64,000 nt of DNA, taken from the NCBI RefSeq assembly GCF_019049255.1, contig NZ_JAGMUJ010000150.1, positions 62,001 through 126,000 on the forward strand, in the 5' to 3' direction. The notes beneath the pieces are model-generated. The model was not told where the DNA came from. It saw only the letters and a program-made list of their open reading frames with translations, and did not search any database. Numbering within the stretch: position 1 is the first letter of the stretch; every line of letters starts with the position of its first letter. A program made the translations under genes and the position numbers. Positions 7,793 through 16,525 of this stretch are shown here, one piece after another. Origin of the DNA: Streptomyces sp. AC558_RSS880 (GTDB lineage Bacteria > Actinomycetota > Actinomycetes > Streptomycetales > Streptomycetaceae).

Positions 7793-9325
7793 TCAGTGCT
7801 CGACGGGTTCGTTGGTCAGCTTCTGGCCGCGCAGCAGGAACCAGGCGACGGCGGAGGCGAGCAGCAGCAGACCGGCGCCGACGCCTGAGGCGAGTGCCAC
7901 GCCGTCGACGAAGGACTCACGGGCCGCTGCCAGTAGCGCCGCGGCCGCGTCGGCGGGCATGTGCATGGCCGCCACGACGGCTCCGGCCAGCGATTCGTGT
8001 GCCGCCTCCGGGGTTCCGGCCGGTCCGGTGAAGTCCTGGTAGATGTTGGTGACGACCGACCCCAGCAGGGCGATACCCAGGGCGGTGCCCAGCTCGTAGG
8101 CCGTCTCGGAGACCGCGGAAGCGGCGCCGGCCTGTTCCTTGGGTACGGCGGTCAGGATGATGTCCGAGGTGATCGTGAACGACAGTCCGGCGCCGAAGCC
8201 GACGACCAGCAGGGTGGTGCCGATCAGGGGGTAGCCGGTGGACTGGGTGAGCGTGGTCAGGGCGGCCAGGGACAGGCCGATGGCGGCCAGGCCGCTGGAG
8301 ACGACCGCGCGCACCGAGAAGCGTCGCGCCGCGGCGCCGGCGACCAGACCGGCCACGACCGCGCCCGCGGCGGCCGGCAGTTCGGCGATGCCCGCTTCGA
8401 TGGGCCGCCGGTCCTGGACCAGCTGCAGGTACTGGGAGAGGAAGAACAGCAGCCCGGAGAGCCCGAGAATGGTCAGAACGTTCGCCAGGACGGCGCCGCT
8501 GAAGCCACGGTTGTGGAACAGACTGACGTCCACCAGCGGGACGGGCAGGGCGCGCTGGCGCCGGACGAACCCGTAGAGAGCGGCGACACCGAGCACGCCT
8601 GCCGCGAGGATGAGCCAGGAGAGCCCTTCGGACGCGGTCTCCTTGACGGCGTAGACGACGCCGACCATGCCGACCAGCGACAGGAAGACACTCGGCAGGT
8701 CCCACGGTCCCGGGGAGGGGTTGCGCGATTCCGGCAGCATCTTGAAGCCGATGACGACGAGCAGCGCCATGACGGGCAGGTTGATCAGGAAGACCGAGCC
8801 CCACCAGAAGTGCTCCAGCAGCACACCGCCGACGATCGGGCCGACCGCCATGCCCGCGGAGGCGGCGGCGCTCCAGATACCGATGGCGAGGCTGCGCTCA
8901 CGCGGGTCGTGGAAGAGGTTGCGGATCAGCGCGAGCGTGGAGGGCATCAGCGTGGCGCCGGCGACACCGAGCAGCGCCCGGGCGAGGATCATCATCTCGG
9001 GGGTCTGTGCATAAGCGTTCAGGATGGAGACCAACCCGAACAAGGTCGCGCCCATCAGCAGCAGACGTTTGCGGCCGATCCGGTCACCCAGACTTCCCAT
9101 GGAGATGAGCAGGCCCGCAAGGACGAACGAGTAGGCGTCGCCGATCCACAGCAGCTGGGTGCCGGAGGGTTGCAGGTCCTCGCTGAGGTAGGGCGTGGCC
9201 AGTCCGAGGACGGTGGCGTCCACCGCGACGAGCAGCACGGCCAGGACCAGGACGCCCAGGGCGATCCAGCGGCCCGGAGCCCGTTGGGTGCCGGCCTGTT
9301 CAGCCGTACTCAGGGGATGGGTCAT
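7793..9325 (-). CDS. DHA2-family (EmrB/QacA-type) MFS drug efflux protein
   Basis: The 510-residue integral membrane protein fits the 14-helix DHA2 family of proton-driven drug exporters. The motif A loop reads GSLGDRIGRKRLLL, motif B LARALLGVAGATLMPSTLAL, and the motif C-like stretch AAASAGMAVGPIVGGVLLEHFWW. Its ATG (9325-9323) overlaps the TGA of the upstream TetR gene in an ATGA arrangement, so the two are translationally coupled and controlled together. Substrate unknown; dyes, detergents or an antibiotic are usual for this family. Confidence 0.93.
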   Translation of the reverse strand: MTHPLSTAEQAGTQRAPGRWIALGVLVLAVLLVAVDATVLGLATPYLSEDLQPSGTQLLWIGDAYSFVLAGLLISMGSLGDRIGRKRLLLMGATLFGLVSILNAYAQTPEMMILARALLGVAGATLMPSTLALIRNLFHDPRERSLAIGIWSAAASAGMAVGPIVGGVLLEHFWWGSVFLINLPVMALLVVIGFKMLPESRNPSPGPWDLPSVFLSLVGMVGVVYAVKETASEGLSWLILAAGVLGVAALYGFVRRQRALPVPLVDVSLFHNRGFSGAVLANVLTILGLSGLLFFLSQYLQLVQDRRPIEAGIAELPAAAGAVVAGLVAGAAARRFSVRAVVSSGLAAIGLSLAALTTLTQSTGYPLIGTTLLVVGFGAGLSFTITSDIILTAVPKEQAGAASAVSETAYELGTALGIALLGSVVTNIYQDFTGPAGTPEAAHESLAGAVVAAMHMPADAAAALLAAARESFVDGVALASGVGAGLLLLASAVAWFLLRGQKLTNEPVEH

Positions 9326-9873
9326 GATGCGTCCCTTCGCATGGTGCCGCCGAGCAGCAGCTCGGCGATCATGTGAGTGAAGTCGTTGCGGGCCACCCGG
9401 CCCTCGATGACGGCCCAGCCGCCGGCGGCCAACAGTCCGTACAGGGCCTCGGTGAGCCACACCGCACTCAGGTCGATGCGGAACTCGCCGCTCTCCTGGC
9501 CCCGGCGGAACAGTTCGGTGAGCCGGGCGTCGATACGGGACCAGCCCGCGTGCTGCCCCTCGCCCTCGAAGAGCTGGTTCTCGGAGTACAGGAAGGCGAG
9601 CAGGCTCGTGCAGGGCTCGAGGGCACGGACCAGACGGCGCACCGCCTCTTCTGCCGTCCCCTCCGTCAGGCGGGCCGCGTCCAGAGCCGCCTCGCACTCG
9701 GTGATACCGAGGTCCTCCAGGGCGCGCACCAGAACGTCACGTCCGGAGAAATGGCGGTTCAGTGTCGCCCTGCTGATCCCGGCGGCCCGGGCGACCTCTT
9801 CCGTGGTCGCCGTGGCCTTGCGCGTCAACAGATCGGCAGCGGCACGCAACACATGATCACGATCGAAGCTCAT
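9322..9873 (-). CDS. TetR-family repressor of the DHA2 efflux gene
   Basis: The 183-residue protein has an N-terminal TetR helix-turn-helix (TTEEVARAAGISRATLNRHFSGRDVLV, about residues 23-49) and an effector domain with a C-terminal segment (LTEALYGLLAAGGWAVIEG) common in efflux regulators. It overlaps the MFS gene by four bases and is transcribed first, so it is an autoregulated repressor of a two-gene operon. Inverted repeats directly upstream and across its start codon are the likely operator. Confidence 0.92.
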   Translation of the reverse strand: MSFDRDHVLRAAADLLTRKATATTEEVARAAGISRATLNRHFSGRDVLVRALEDLGITECEAALDAARLTEGTAEEAVRRLVRALEPCTSLLAFLYSENQLFEGEGQHAGWSRIDARLTELFRRGQESGEFRIDLSAVWLTEALYGLLAAGGWAVIEGRVARNDFTHMIAELLLGGTMRRDAS

Positions 9874-9909
9874 GAGTCAACTTTAACTCATACGAGACGA
9901 TGATGTCTC
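9873..9909. promoter_or_regulatory. Probable operator of the TetR/DHA2 operon
   Basis: Two inverted repeats lie side by side: TGAGT (9873-9877) with ACTCA (9886-9890), overlapping the TetR start, and GAGAC (9894-9898) with GTCTC (9905-9909) just upstream. Related half-sites at about one-turn spacing fit a TetR dimer pair. Confidence 0.55.
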
Positions 9910-10122
9910 ATCCGCTACGTCATCGACTCCCGCTGCGACCCCCTGGCCCCACTCTCACGTCCTCACCGGCAGTCACACACGCGCAGGCCGGCCACGTCAT
10001 CCCGAGACCCTTCGGCCGCATCGAAGAACGACTGCTGCCACATAAGGGCCGGCGCACCACGCTCGGGCCGTCCGGGCGCCGCCGACGAGGCCGCCCCGCC
10101 CTGGCCTATGCGGCCCCCGTCA

Positions 10123-10172
10123 TTGACGGGCCCCACACCCACCCATAAACTGTACTGACAAGTCAGACTAGT
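10123..10172 (+). promoter_or_regulatory. Promoter with TetR-type 24-bp operator before the first flavin monooxygenase
   Basis: TTGACG at 10123-10128 and TAAACT at 10146-10151 form a sigma-70-like promoter with 17-bp spacing. An operator at 10149-10172 begins inside the -10 box: the left half ACTGTACTGACA is identical to the left half of the perfect palindrome at 12180-12203, and the right half AGTCAGACTAGT is imperfect. Binding here would block the promoter. The start codon's GGAGG is at 10176-10180. Confidence 0.8.
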
Positions 10173-10184
10173 TTTGGAGGGTGT

Positions 10185-11390
10185 ATGGCATCCGGGACCG
10201 TGGAGACCGCTCGACGACGGGCTCTCGTGGTGGGCTGCGGGATGGCCGGATGCGCCGCGGCATGGTGGCTGGAGCACGAGGGATGGGAGGTCGTGCTCGT
10301 CGACAAGGAGGCCGAGCCGTACCCGAGCAGTTATCTGCTGCAACTGGATGCTCAGGCGACGCGGGTGCTGCGGCTCATGGGCGGCCAGGAGATCATCGAC
10401 GAGGTGACCTTCGCGGCGCCGGCGATGTCGGTGCGGTGGGGCACGCGCAAGGTCCGCGAGCTCAAGCTCGACGGCGACAGCGATTGGCGTCTGGCCCGCC
10501 GTTCGGTGCTGCTGTCGAGGCTGTTCGCGCACCTGCCGAGCACGGTTCAGAAGAGGCTGGGCGTCGGGCTCGAGGCGCTGGAGCACCGTAGCGACGACGT
10601 CCTGGCCCGGTTCAGTGATGGTTCGTCGGAGTCGTTCGACGTGGTGGTCGGGGCGGACGGGCTGCACTCGACGGTGCGCCGGCTGACGCTGGCGTCAGAA
10701 GCGCACAGCGTGTACCGCAATGGCCTGACCCACGTATGGATCAACGCCGACGTGCCCCTGCCCGACGGGCGTGCGGTGATCGCGTCCCGCGAGGGGATGC
10801 TGTCGCTGATCTACCCGTTCCTGGACACCGACCAGACGTCGGTCATGGCGGTTGTTCCCGTGCCGGGCTCGACCACGCCGGACGAGCCGATGCTGGTCGA
10901 GCAGGTTTGTGACATGGTCGAGCGCCTGGGCCCGGACATGCGCGCGGTCGCGGCGGAAGCACGCAAGTCCGAGGACACCAAACTGACCCGGTTCTCACAG
11001 GTGCGACTGCCACGCTGGTACACCCGCCGGGTCGTCCTCCTCGGCGACTCCGCCCACTGCATCGACCCGGTCTCCGGCATGGGCGCGCACGCGTCCCTGC
11101 CGGGCGCCAAGGTGCTCGCCGAGTCCCTCCGCGACACCGATGACGTCACTCTCGCCTTCGCACGGTTCGAGGCCGAGATCCGTCCCTTCGCCAAGACGGC
11201 ACAGAGCATTACGGCGCGGACCGTGGAGTTCAGCACCCGGGCCGAGGGACGCAACCGCGCGGCCACGCTCGCTGGAGGGATCGGCGACCTGCTGGCCACC
11301 ATCCCGGCGACACTGACAAGGCACAGCAACCGCAGGAAGACCCCCTTCGGGGCTGAGCCCTCCCGCCCCAAGCAGATCACCAAGCTGTGA
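10185..11390 (+). CDS. FAD-dependent monooxygenase (aromatic hydroxylase type)
   Basis: The 401-residue protein is a group A flavin monooxygenase. It has an N-terminal FAD-binding GxGxxG loop (VVGCGMAGCAAAWWLEHEGW), the middle DG motif (VVGADGLHSTVRR) contacting FAD and NAD(P)H, and the C-terminal GD motif (GDSAHCIDPVSGMGAHAS). Such enzymes hydroxylate aromatic or polyketide-like compounds with oxygen and NAD(P)H; some inactivate antibiotics. It is distantly related to the second monooxygenase at 13989-15206. ATG 10185 follows GGAGG closely. Its promoter is covered by the 24-bp operator, so it is probably repressed by the TetR protein encoded next. Substrate unknown. Confidence 0.9.
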   Translation: MASGTVETARRRALVVGCGMAGCAAAWWLEHEGWEVVLVDKEAEPYPSSYLLQLDAQATRVLRLMGGQEIIDEVTFAAPAMSVRWGTRKVRELKLDGDSDWRLARRSVLLSRLFAHLPSTVQKRLGVGLEALEHRSDDVLARFSDGSSESFDVVVGADGLHSTVRRLTLASEAHSVYRNGLTHVWINADVPLPDGRAVIASREGMLSLIYPFLDTDQTSVMAVVPVPGSTTPDEPMLVEQVCDMVERLGPDMRAVAAEARKSEDTKLTRFSQVRLPRWYTRRVVLLGDSAHCIDPVSGMGAHASLPGAKVLAESLRDTDDVTLAFARFEAEIRPFAKTAQSITARTVEFSTRAEGRNRAATLAGGIGDLLATIPATLTRHSNRRKTPFGAEPSRPKQITKL

Positions 11391-11452
11391 CGAGATCGCG
11401 CGACCGGGCACACTGGTCGCCGAACGACGTCAACTGCACATGAGAGAGATCA

Positions 11453-12007
11453 ATGGGACGCACAGCAGGACGAGGACCTGAGGACACCAAGCGGTTGATC
11501 CTGGACGCCGCGAGGGGTGTCGTCGTGGCCCAGGGAGCCCGGGCGACCCTCGATGACGTGGCGGACGCGGCCGGGATGACCCGCGGGGCCGTGATCTACC
11601 ACTACAGCTCGAAGAACGCGCTGTGGGTCGCCCTGACCCGCGATGTGCTCACCCAGTTCCGCAAAGCGGTGCATGACAACGTTGAGGACGGCCAGGAGCC
11701 CGGCCGTCTGGCACGCGCGTTCATCCGCGCATCTCTGGAAGGCGACGAGATCGATGCGGTCGGCGAGCGGCTGTTCCTCCTGGCTGCCCTCGCCGTCACC
11801 CCCGGGGTGCCCGAAGTTCTCGCCGAAGACGGGGCCGCCTGGAAGGCCGAGATGGCCAAGGACGGACTGTCGGTCGGAGCGCGCACGGTCATCCTCAACG
11901 CCATCGACGGCGCCGGCCTGATGACCGGATGGGGGCTCAAGCCTGATCGTGCCGAACTCGTCGCCCTGCGTAACAAGCTGGAGGATCTTGCCAGCCCCAG
12001 CGCCTGA
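11453..12007 (+). CDS. TetR-family regulator of the flavoenzyme cluster
   Basis: This 184-residue protein has a TetR DNA-binding domain (ATLDDVADAAGMTRGAVIYHYSSKNALW, about residues 31-58). It lies 62 bases after the first monooxygenase on the same strand, preceded by a GAGAGA ribosome site and followed by a very strong terminator. Two copies of one 24-bp operator flank this region, before the monooxygenase and before the amine oxidase. This protein is the obvious candidate to bind both, giving negative feedback on its own transcript. The binding assignment is inference from arrangement. Confidence 0.92.
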   Translation: MGRTAGRGPEDTKRLILDAARGVVVAQGARATLDDVADAAGMTRGAVIYHYSSKNALWVALTRDVLTQFRKAVHDNVEDGQEPGRLARAFIRASLEGDEIDAVGERLFLLAALAVTPGVPEVLAEDGAAWKAEMAKDGLSVGARTVILNAIDGAGLMTGWGLKPDRAELVALRNKLEDLASPSA

Positions 12008-12052
12008 GGTCCGCTTCCGAGGGGATTTTGCCCGGAGCAGGATCGACGCAAG

Positions 12053-12086
12053 GAAGACCGCCACTTTGCAGGAAGTGGCGGTCTTC
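12053..12086 (+). terminator. Strong hairpin terminator after the TetR gene
   Basis: A perfect 14-bp stem (GAAGACCGCCACTT at 12053-12066 with its complement at 12073-12086) closes a six-base loop. It separates the monooxygenase-TetR transcript from the amine oxidase promoter. There is only a short T-rich tail, as usual in high-G+C actinobacteria. Confidence 0.88.
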
Positions 12087-12173
12087 TCGTATGTGGTGGC
12101 GTTCCCGCGGAAGCCGTTCTTCCTAATCGCCCACAACTCTTTCCACCTTCACCTCGGAACATGGCATCCCGAC

Positions 12174-12203
12174 TTGAAAACTGTACTGACATGTCAGTAC
12201 AGT
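12174..12203 (+). promoter_or_regulatory. Promoter with perfect 24-bp palindromic operator before the amine oxidase
   Basis: TTGAAA (12174-12179), 18 bases, then TACAGT (12198-12203) make a promoter. The operator ACTGTACTGACA plus its exact reverse complement fills 12180-12203, i.e. the spacer and the -10 box. This is a classical repressor-blocks-polymerase layout and the same motif as at 10149-10172. Confidence 0.87.
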
Positions 12204-12253
12204 ATTGGGAAGAGCCAGACGGCCGGCAGGCCGCATACGAACGGAGCGCGACC

Positions 12254-13609
12254 ATGACCAGTGCCAGCACCCGATCCGCTGACGTCGTCGTCGTCGGAGC
12301 CGGGCTCGCAGGACTCACGGCAGCGGACCAGCTCTCCCGAGCCGGGCACGACGTCGTCGTCATCGAGGGCCGTGACCGCGTCGGCGGACGGATCCACACG
12401 GTCGAGGTCGCGGGCGTCCCCGTCGACGCCGGAGCGACCTGGGTCGCACCGGGTCACACCGCGGTACGCGACCTCGCACGCCGATTCGACTGCGAGTTCG
12501 TGCCCCAGTTCCAACCGGGCAAGGGCGTCATGTCCTTCGGAGGCAAGCGCAAGATCGAGAGCGCCACGTCCATGGCGCCCTGGGCGATGCTCGACCTCAC
12601 GCGGATCATGGGCACCCTGCAGAAGATGGTCGACGGCCTTCCCGTCTCGTCCCCCTGGGAGCACCCCCATGCCGCGCACTTCGATTCGATGTCGCTCGGC
12701 GAATGGCTGACCTTGAAGCACGCCCTGACGGACACCCGCAAGTTCATGAACATGTTCAGCCTGGTGCACTGGGGCGCACCCGTCGGCGAGGTGTCACTGT
12801 TCAACGTGATGCGGTACATCAAGAACCTGGGCGGCATCGAGCACATGCTCGCCGTCGAGGGCGGCGACCAGCAGGACCGAGTGCTGGGAACCACGCACAC
12901 GCTGGTCAGCAGGCTCGCCGGCACGCTGGAAGACTGCCTGCTCCTCGCCTCCCCGGTGGAGCGCATCACCACGGTCGGCGAACGCGTCACGGTCGAGACC
13001 AGCAAGCACACCATCGATGCCCGGTACGTCATCGTGACGGCATCGCCGACACACCGCTCGACCATCGAGTTCACGCCCGCACTCCCGGAGCGCCACTACG
13101 GACTCTCGCGCAGCTGGCGACTGGGAGCCCTCAGCAAGGCTTTCGTCGCCTACGACCGCCCCTTCTGGCGAAGCGAAGGTCTCTCGGGAGAGGGAATGTC
13201 CGACGACGAGACCGCCTTCCTCACCTTCGACGTCAGCCCCCGCGCCGACGGCCCCGGCATCCTCATGGTGTTCTGTGACGCACGCGGGTTCGACGCATAC
13301 GACGAGGCCGAGCGCCGCCGCCGCGTCATGCGGCACCTCATCCACCTGTACGGTAAGCCGGCCCGCCACTCCATCGACTACACCGACTTCTCCTGGGGCA
13401 ACGACAGCTTCGCACCCGGCGGGCCCAACCCGGCAGTCGGACCGAAGACATGGACCACCTTCGGACCGTACCTGCGCCAGCCGGTCGGACGCGTCCACTG
13501 GGCCGGCACCGAAACAGCCGACGAGACATCCGGCACCATGAACGGCGCCATCCTCTCGGGACAGCGCGCGGCCACCGAAGTGGCAGCACGCCTCGACGCC
13601 GGGCAGTGA
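12254..13609 (+). CDS. Flavin-dependent amine oxidase
   Basis: The 451-residue protein belongs to the monoamine oxidase/FAD amine oxidoreductase family. The N-terminal dinucleotide fold reads VVVVGAGLAGLTAADQLSRA, followed by EGRDRVGGRIHT, the amine-oxidase GG-R-x-x-T signature. The C-terminal FAD segment reads VHWAGTETADETSGTMNGAI. These enzymes oxidise amines or amino acids to imines, making hydrogen peroxide. ATG 12254 has GGAG eight bases upstream; the frame runs further 5' through the operator, so the earlier start is unlikely. The operator layout groups it with the monooxygenase at 10185. No signal peptide, so cytosolic. Substrate unknown. Confidence 0.9.
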   Translation: MTSASTRSADVVVVGAGLAGLTAADQLSRAGHDVVVIEGRDRVGGRIHTVEVAGVPVDAGATWVAPGHTAVRDLARRFDCEFVPQFQPGKGVMSFGGKRKIESATSMAPWAMLDLTRIMGTLQKMVDGLPVSSPWEHPHAAHFDSMSLGEWLTLKHALTDTRKFMNMFSLVHWGAPVGEVSLFNVMRYIKNLGGIEHMLAVEGGDQQDRVLGTTHTLVSRLAGTLEDCLLLASPVERITTVGERVTVETSKHTIDARYVIVTASPTHRSTIEFTPALPERHYGLSRSWRLGALSKAFVAYDRPFWRSEGLSGEGMSDDETAFLTFDVSPRADGPGILMVFCDARGFDAYDEAERRRRVMRHLIHLYGKPARHSIDYTDFSWGNDSFAPGGPNPAVGPKTWTTFGPYLRQPVGRVHWAGTETADETSGTMNGAILSGQRAATEVAARLDAGQ

Positions 13610-13988
13610 CGACACCCGCCCTCGCCGGCCCCGTGCCCCGGGCCGCCGTGCATAACCTCCCGCAAGGCACCTGACCACCGGCTCTTCGCGGTTCGCTACC
13701 GCAGGCCAAGAGCAGCAGCGACGGGAGGGGCCGGACAGTCCGCCCCGGACCGGCCCCCAGCCCGCCCGCCCAGAGCACGCCCGCATGCGCACGCTGGAGA
13801 TCTGCTCAGCGCTCTGCACGCGGTCCGCCGCTCCCTGCGCCATCGGAGCCGTCGTCCACGGTCTGCTCTTCCGCCGCGCCCTGCCAGGCAGGATCCCGCC
13901 GCCGCACCCGCCGTCCCCATGTCCCCGGCCGCCGCATCACGTAGCGGATCCGCAGTCACGGACCCGCACTGCAGAGGAGAGACCCCAA
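13610..13988. other. Intergenic stretch before the second monooxygenase
   Basis: No convincing gene is seen on either strand. It carries the Shine-Dalgarno sequence AGAGGAGAG just before GTG 13989. No copy of the 24-bp TetR operator is present, so the next gene may depend on read-through from the amine oxidase promoter or on its own unrecognised promoter. Confidence 0.5.
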
Positions 13989-15206
13989 GTGAACAGCAGC
14001 ACACCCCGAGCCCTGGTCGTCGGCATGGGAATCGGCGGCCTCGCCACGGCGATGCGCCTGCATGAGATCGGGTGGGAGCCCGTGATCGTCGAGCGGGCCC
14101 CCGAACGCCGCGCCGCCGGCTATTTCATCGGCCTCTTCGAAACCGGCCGCGCCACCGCGAAGCGCATGGGCATCCTCGACGCCATCGGCAACCGCACCGA
14201 CCCCACCAGCATCACCTACGACGTGGAGCGGGACGGACGCCGCCGTCCGGGCATGGGCTACGGCGACCTGCCCGGCGGCCCTCGCCTGATCCTGCGCGGC
14301 GACATCGAGACCGCCCTCTACGACACCGTCGCCCCCCGCACCGAAATCCGCTACGGCACCACGCCCACCGCCCTCGACGAACACCCCGCAGGCGTCGACG
14401 TCACCCTCCGCACCACCACCGGCGAAGACGCCGCGGAGACCACCGAGCGCTTCGACCTCGTCATCGGCGCCGACGGCCTGCGCTCCACCGTCCGCCGCCT
14501 CGCGTTCGGCCCCGACAGCCGGTTCATGCGCCCGCTGCACCACATCGTCGCAGCCACCACCATGAAGGAACCCGTCCCCGGCTACCGAGCCCAGGACGGC
14601 ATCGTCCTCGCCGAACCCGGGCGCTCCGTGTGGACCTTCCCCTTCACCGACCACCAGCCCGGACTGCTGTTCAACTACCGCACCGCCGACGAGGACGCCC
14701 AGTTCCGCCGCCCGCCCATCGAGTCCCTTCGCGCCGCCTTCGGACCCGAGCCCGCCGGCCCCGTCCTCGGCCACCTGCTCCGGCAGTTCGAGCAGGCAGA
14801 GGACTACATCTTCGACTCCGCCCATCAGATCGAAATGGACACCTGGCACACCGACCGGATCGTCCTGCTCGGCGACGCCGCCTGGTGCCTGACCCTCTAC
14901 TCCGGCATGGGCGCCTCCACCGCAATGGCCGGCGCCGACCTGCTGGGCACCCTGCTCCAGCGCAACCCCGGCAACACTCCCCGCGCCCTGCGCGAATGGG
15001 ACCAGAAACTACGCCCCTTCATGGCGCTCCAACAGAAGTCCGCCCGTACCGAAGGCCTGCCGACATTCGTCCCCCAGACCCGCAAGGACAAAATCGTACG
15101 CACCGCCATGCAGAAGGTACTGACCAACCGCGTCGGCAAGAAGGTCATGACGGCCATGATGGACAAGGCGTTCAAGGAGATGTCCATCGACATCGCCGCC
15201 GTCTGA
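13989..15206 (+). CDS. FAD-dependent monooxygenase (TetX-like group)
   Basis: This encodes a 405-residue group A flavoprotein monooxygenase. It has an N-terminal GxGxxG FAD loop (LVVGMGIGGLATAMRLHEIGW), the DG motif (VIGADGLRSTVRRLAFGPD) and the GD motif (LLGDAAWCLTLYSGMGASTAM). Overall organisation is that of TetX/aromatic hydroxylase enzymes that hydroxylate bulky cyclic substrates, but antibiotic inactivation cannot be claimed from sequence. GTG 13989 is preferred because AGAGGAGAG lies six bases upstream; the longer open frame lacks such a site. It follows the amine oxidase on the same strand and resembles the monooxygenase at 10185, so the three may act in one oxidative pathway. Confidence 0.88.
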   Translation: MNSSTPRALVVGMGIGGLATAMRLHEIGWEPVIVERAPERRAAGYFIGLFETGRATAKRMGILDAIGNRTDPTSITYDVERDGRRRPGMGYGDLPGGPRLILRGDIETALYDTVAPRTEIRYGTTPTALDEHPAGVDVTLRTTTGEDAAETTERFDLVIGADGLRSTVRRLAFGPDSRFMRPLHHIVAATTMKEPVPGYRAQDGIVLAEPGRSVWTFPFTDHQPGLLFNYRTADEDAQFRRPPIESLRAAFGPEPAGPVLGHLLRQFEQAEDYIFDSAHQIEMDTWHTDRIVLLGDAAWCLTLYSGMGASTAMAGADLLGTLLQRNPGNTPRALREWDQKLRPFMALQQKSARTEGLPTFVPQTRKDKIVRTAMQKVLTNRVGKKVMTAMMDKAFKEMSIDIAAV

Positions 15207-15821
15207 CAGCCCCCACCACGAGACCGCGGACTTCGCCGCCATGAAGGCGATCGAGGTCGCCGGCCGCGACGCCTCCGGGCTCGATGAGCTCCCTCGTCGA
15301 CGTCGCGCTGATGCCACGAACAGAAGTCATACTTCGCCTTGTTCGCCGGAGCCAAGAGCCGTTCCATGAACCCCACCAGTCATCGCACCGTTGGCTTCGA
15401 GGAACCGATCGAAACGGTTCAGGTCGTCCAGTTGGCCAATCTGTTGCTGCGCCAGGTCGACCGATTTCGGGTCAGGAATGGCCGAGAAAGCCCGCCTGGC
15501 AGTAGCGGCCCCTCACTGGGCCCGCTGTGGGCCTTTCCGGTCTTGGGATGAATTCTCGGGTCAGCCTCCGGCCAGTGTGGTCGATCATCACTACGCGAAT
15601 CAGGGCCTCAGAGCAGCGGGATGGGTTTTTTAGTCTGGGGGTTGAGCCAGCCGGTTGGGTCGACCGCGCGAGGCACTCGCACTCGTTCCAGTCCCGTTCC
15701 GCGCAGAGGTGTCCACCACCGTAAGCACCTTGCGGTGCTTCAATCCGTTCTTTTTCACGTGTGTCCCTTTGGGTCATACCTCCATTCCGGTCAAGGTCTC
15801 GGTTCCGATAGGTTGGGCTTT
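15207..15821. other. Gene-poor stretch with possible gene remnants
   Basis: No intact gene is seen. On the minus strand an open stretch from about 15517 down to a TGA at 15328-15330 reads protein-like text (PDPKSVDLAQQQIGQLDD, then NRFDRFLEANGAMTGGVHG) but has no good start. Another minus stretch around 15540-15640 reads ALIRVVMIDHTGRRLTRE, faintly like a transposase C-terminus. A small hairpin (AAGCACC/GGTGCTT, 15723-15740) precedes a T-rich run. These look like debris; no function is assigned. Confidence 0.4.
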
Positions 15822-16277
15822 ATGAACGCGGAGAATGATAACCAGAACAAGGTCGCCGTGACGGTGACCGCTGATTCCGCTGTGGGGGACGAGCGGGCGA
15901 CGGAGCGGAAACTGGGCTCGCGAGCCCCCGAGTTCATCCGGAAGTCAAGTTTCCTCCGCCTGGGCTGGCAGGTCGGAATCTTTGTCGTTGGTCTCGCCGT
16001 AATTGGGGCCGGCGTCGCGATGCTGGTGCTGCCCGGCCCGGGCTGGCTGGTGATCTTCGGTGGCATGGCCATCTGGGCGACCGAATTCGCCTGGGCACAG
16101 GTCGTCCTACGCTGGACCCGGCGTAAGGTCACCGAAGCCGCCCAGCGCGCACTCGACCCTAAGGTACGGCGGCGCAATGTCATTCTCACCACGGCGGGGC
16201 TCGTGATCATCACAGCGCTGGCAGGAATCTACCTCTGGAAGTTCGGCATAGTCGTACCGTGGAAAATTAAGCAGTGA
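15822..16277 (+). CDS. TIGR02611/PGPGW-family membrane protein
   Basis: The 151-residue protein has a hydrophilic N-terminus (1-45) and two or three membrane helices. The signature LPGPGWLVIFGGMAIWATEFAWA lies at about 69-91 and a last hydrophobic segment (NVILTTAGLVIITALAGIYL) near 121-140. This is the PGPGW domain of small actinobacterial membrane proteins of unknown function. ATG 15822 gives the usual family length; the frame is open further upstream but through A/T-richer text unlike coding sequence. It lies just left of two nested IS elements and is undamaged. Confidence 0.85.
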   Translation: MNAENDNQNKVAVTVTADSAVGDERATERKLGSRAPEFIRKSSFLRLGWQVGIFVVGLAVIGAGVAMLVLPGPGWLVIFGGMAIWATEFAWAQVVLRWTRRKVTEAAQRALDPKVRRRNVILTTAGLVIITALAGIYLWKFGIVVPWKIKQ

Positions 16278-16525
16278 TTCAGCAATGGTCCGGCGGTGCC
16301 GCTGACAAGGCAGAGCTTCTATTGTTCGTCCAATCACCTGGTTTCGAAGTCGCGAGTTGGGAGGTGAGGCGTCTTCCGTTTCCGGCTGCGGTACTCGACT
16401 TCGGCGAGATACGCAGCAGGTCTGAGGCCGGGTGACTAACAACGGCTAACACAATGAGGTGAGCGGTCAACTGGTGACGTCAAGGACGGCAGTAGGTTCG
16501 GGGGACGCGCGAGTTCGCCTGTTGG

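Noticed and set aside
7961..9376. 471-codon plus-strand frame opposite the DHA2 transporter
   Set aside because: Gly/Gln/Asp-rich low-complexity text typical of the antisense of a membrane protein in high-G+C DNA; no domain is visible.
13785..13988. Upstream in-frame extension of the second flavin monooxygenase
   Set aside because: The extra 68 residues have no FAD-fold text and no ribosome site, while GTG 13989 has AGAGGAGAG at proper spacing and starts right before the GxGxxG loop.
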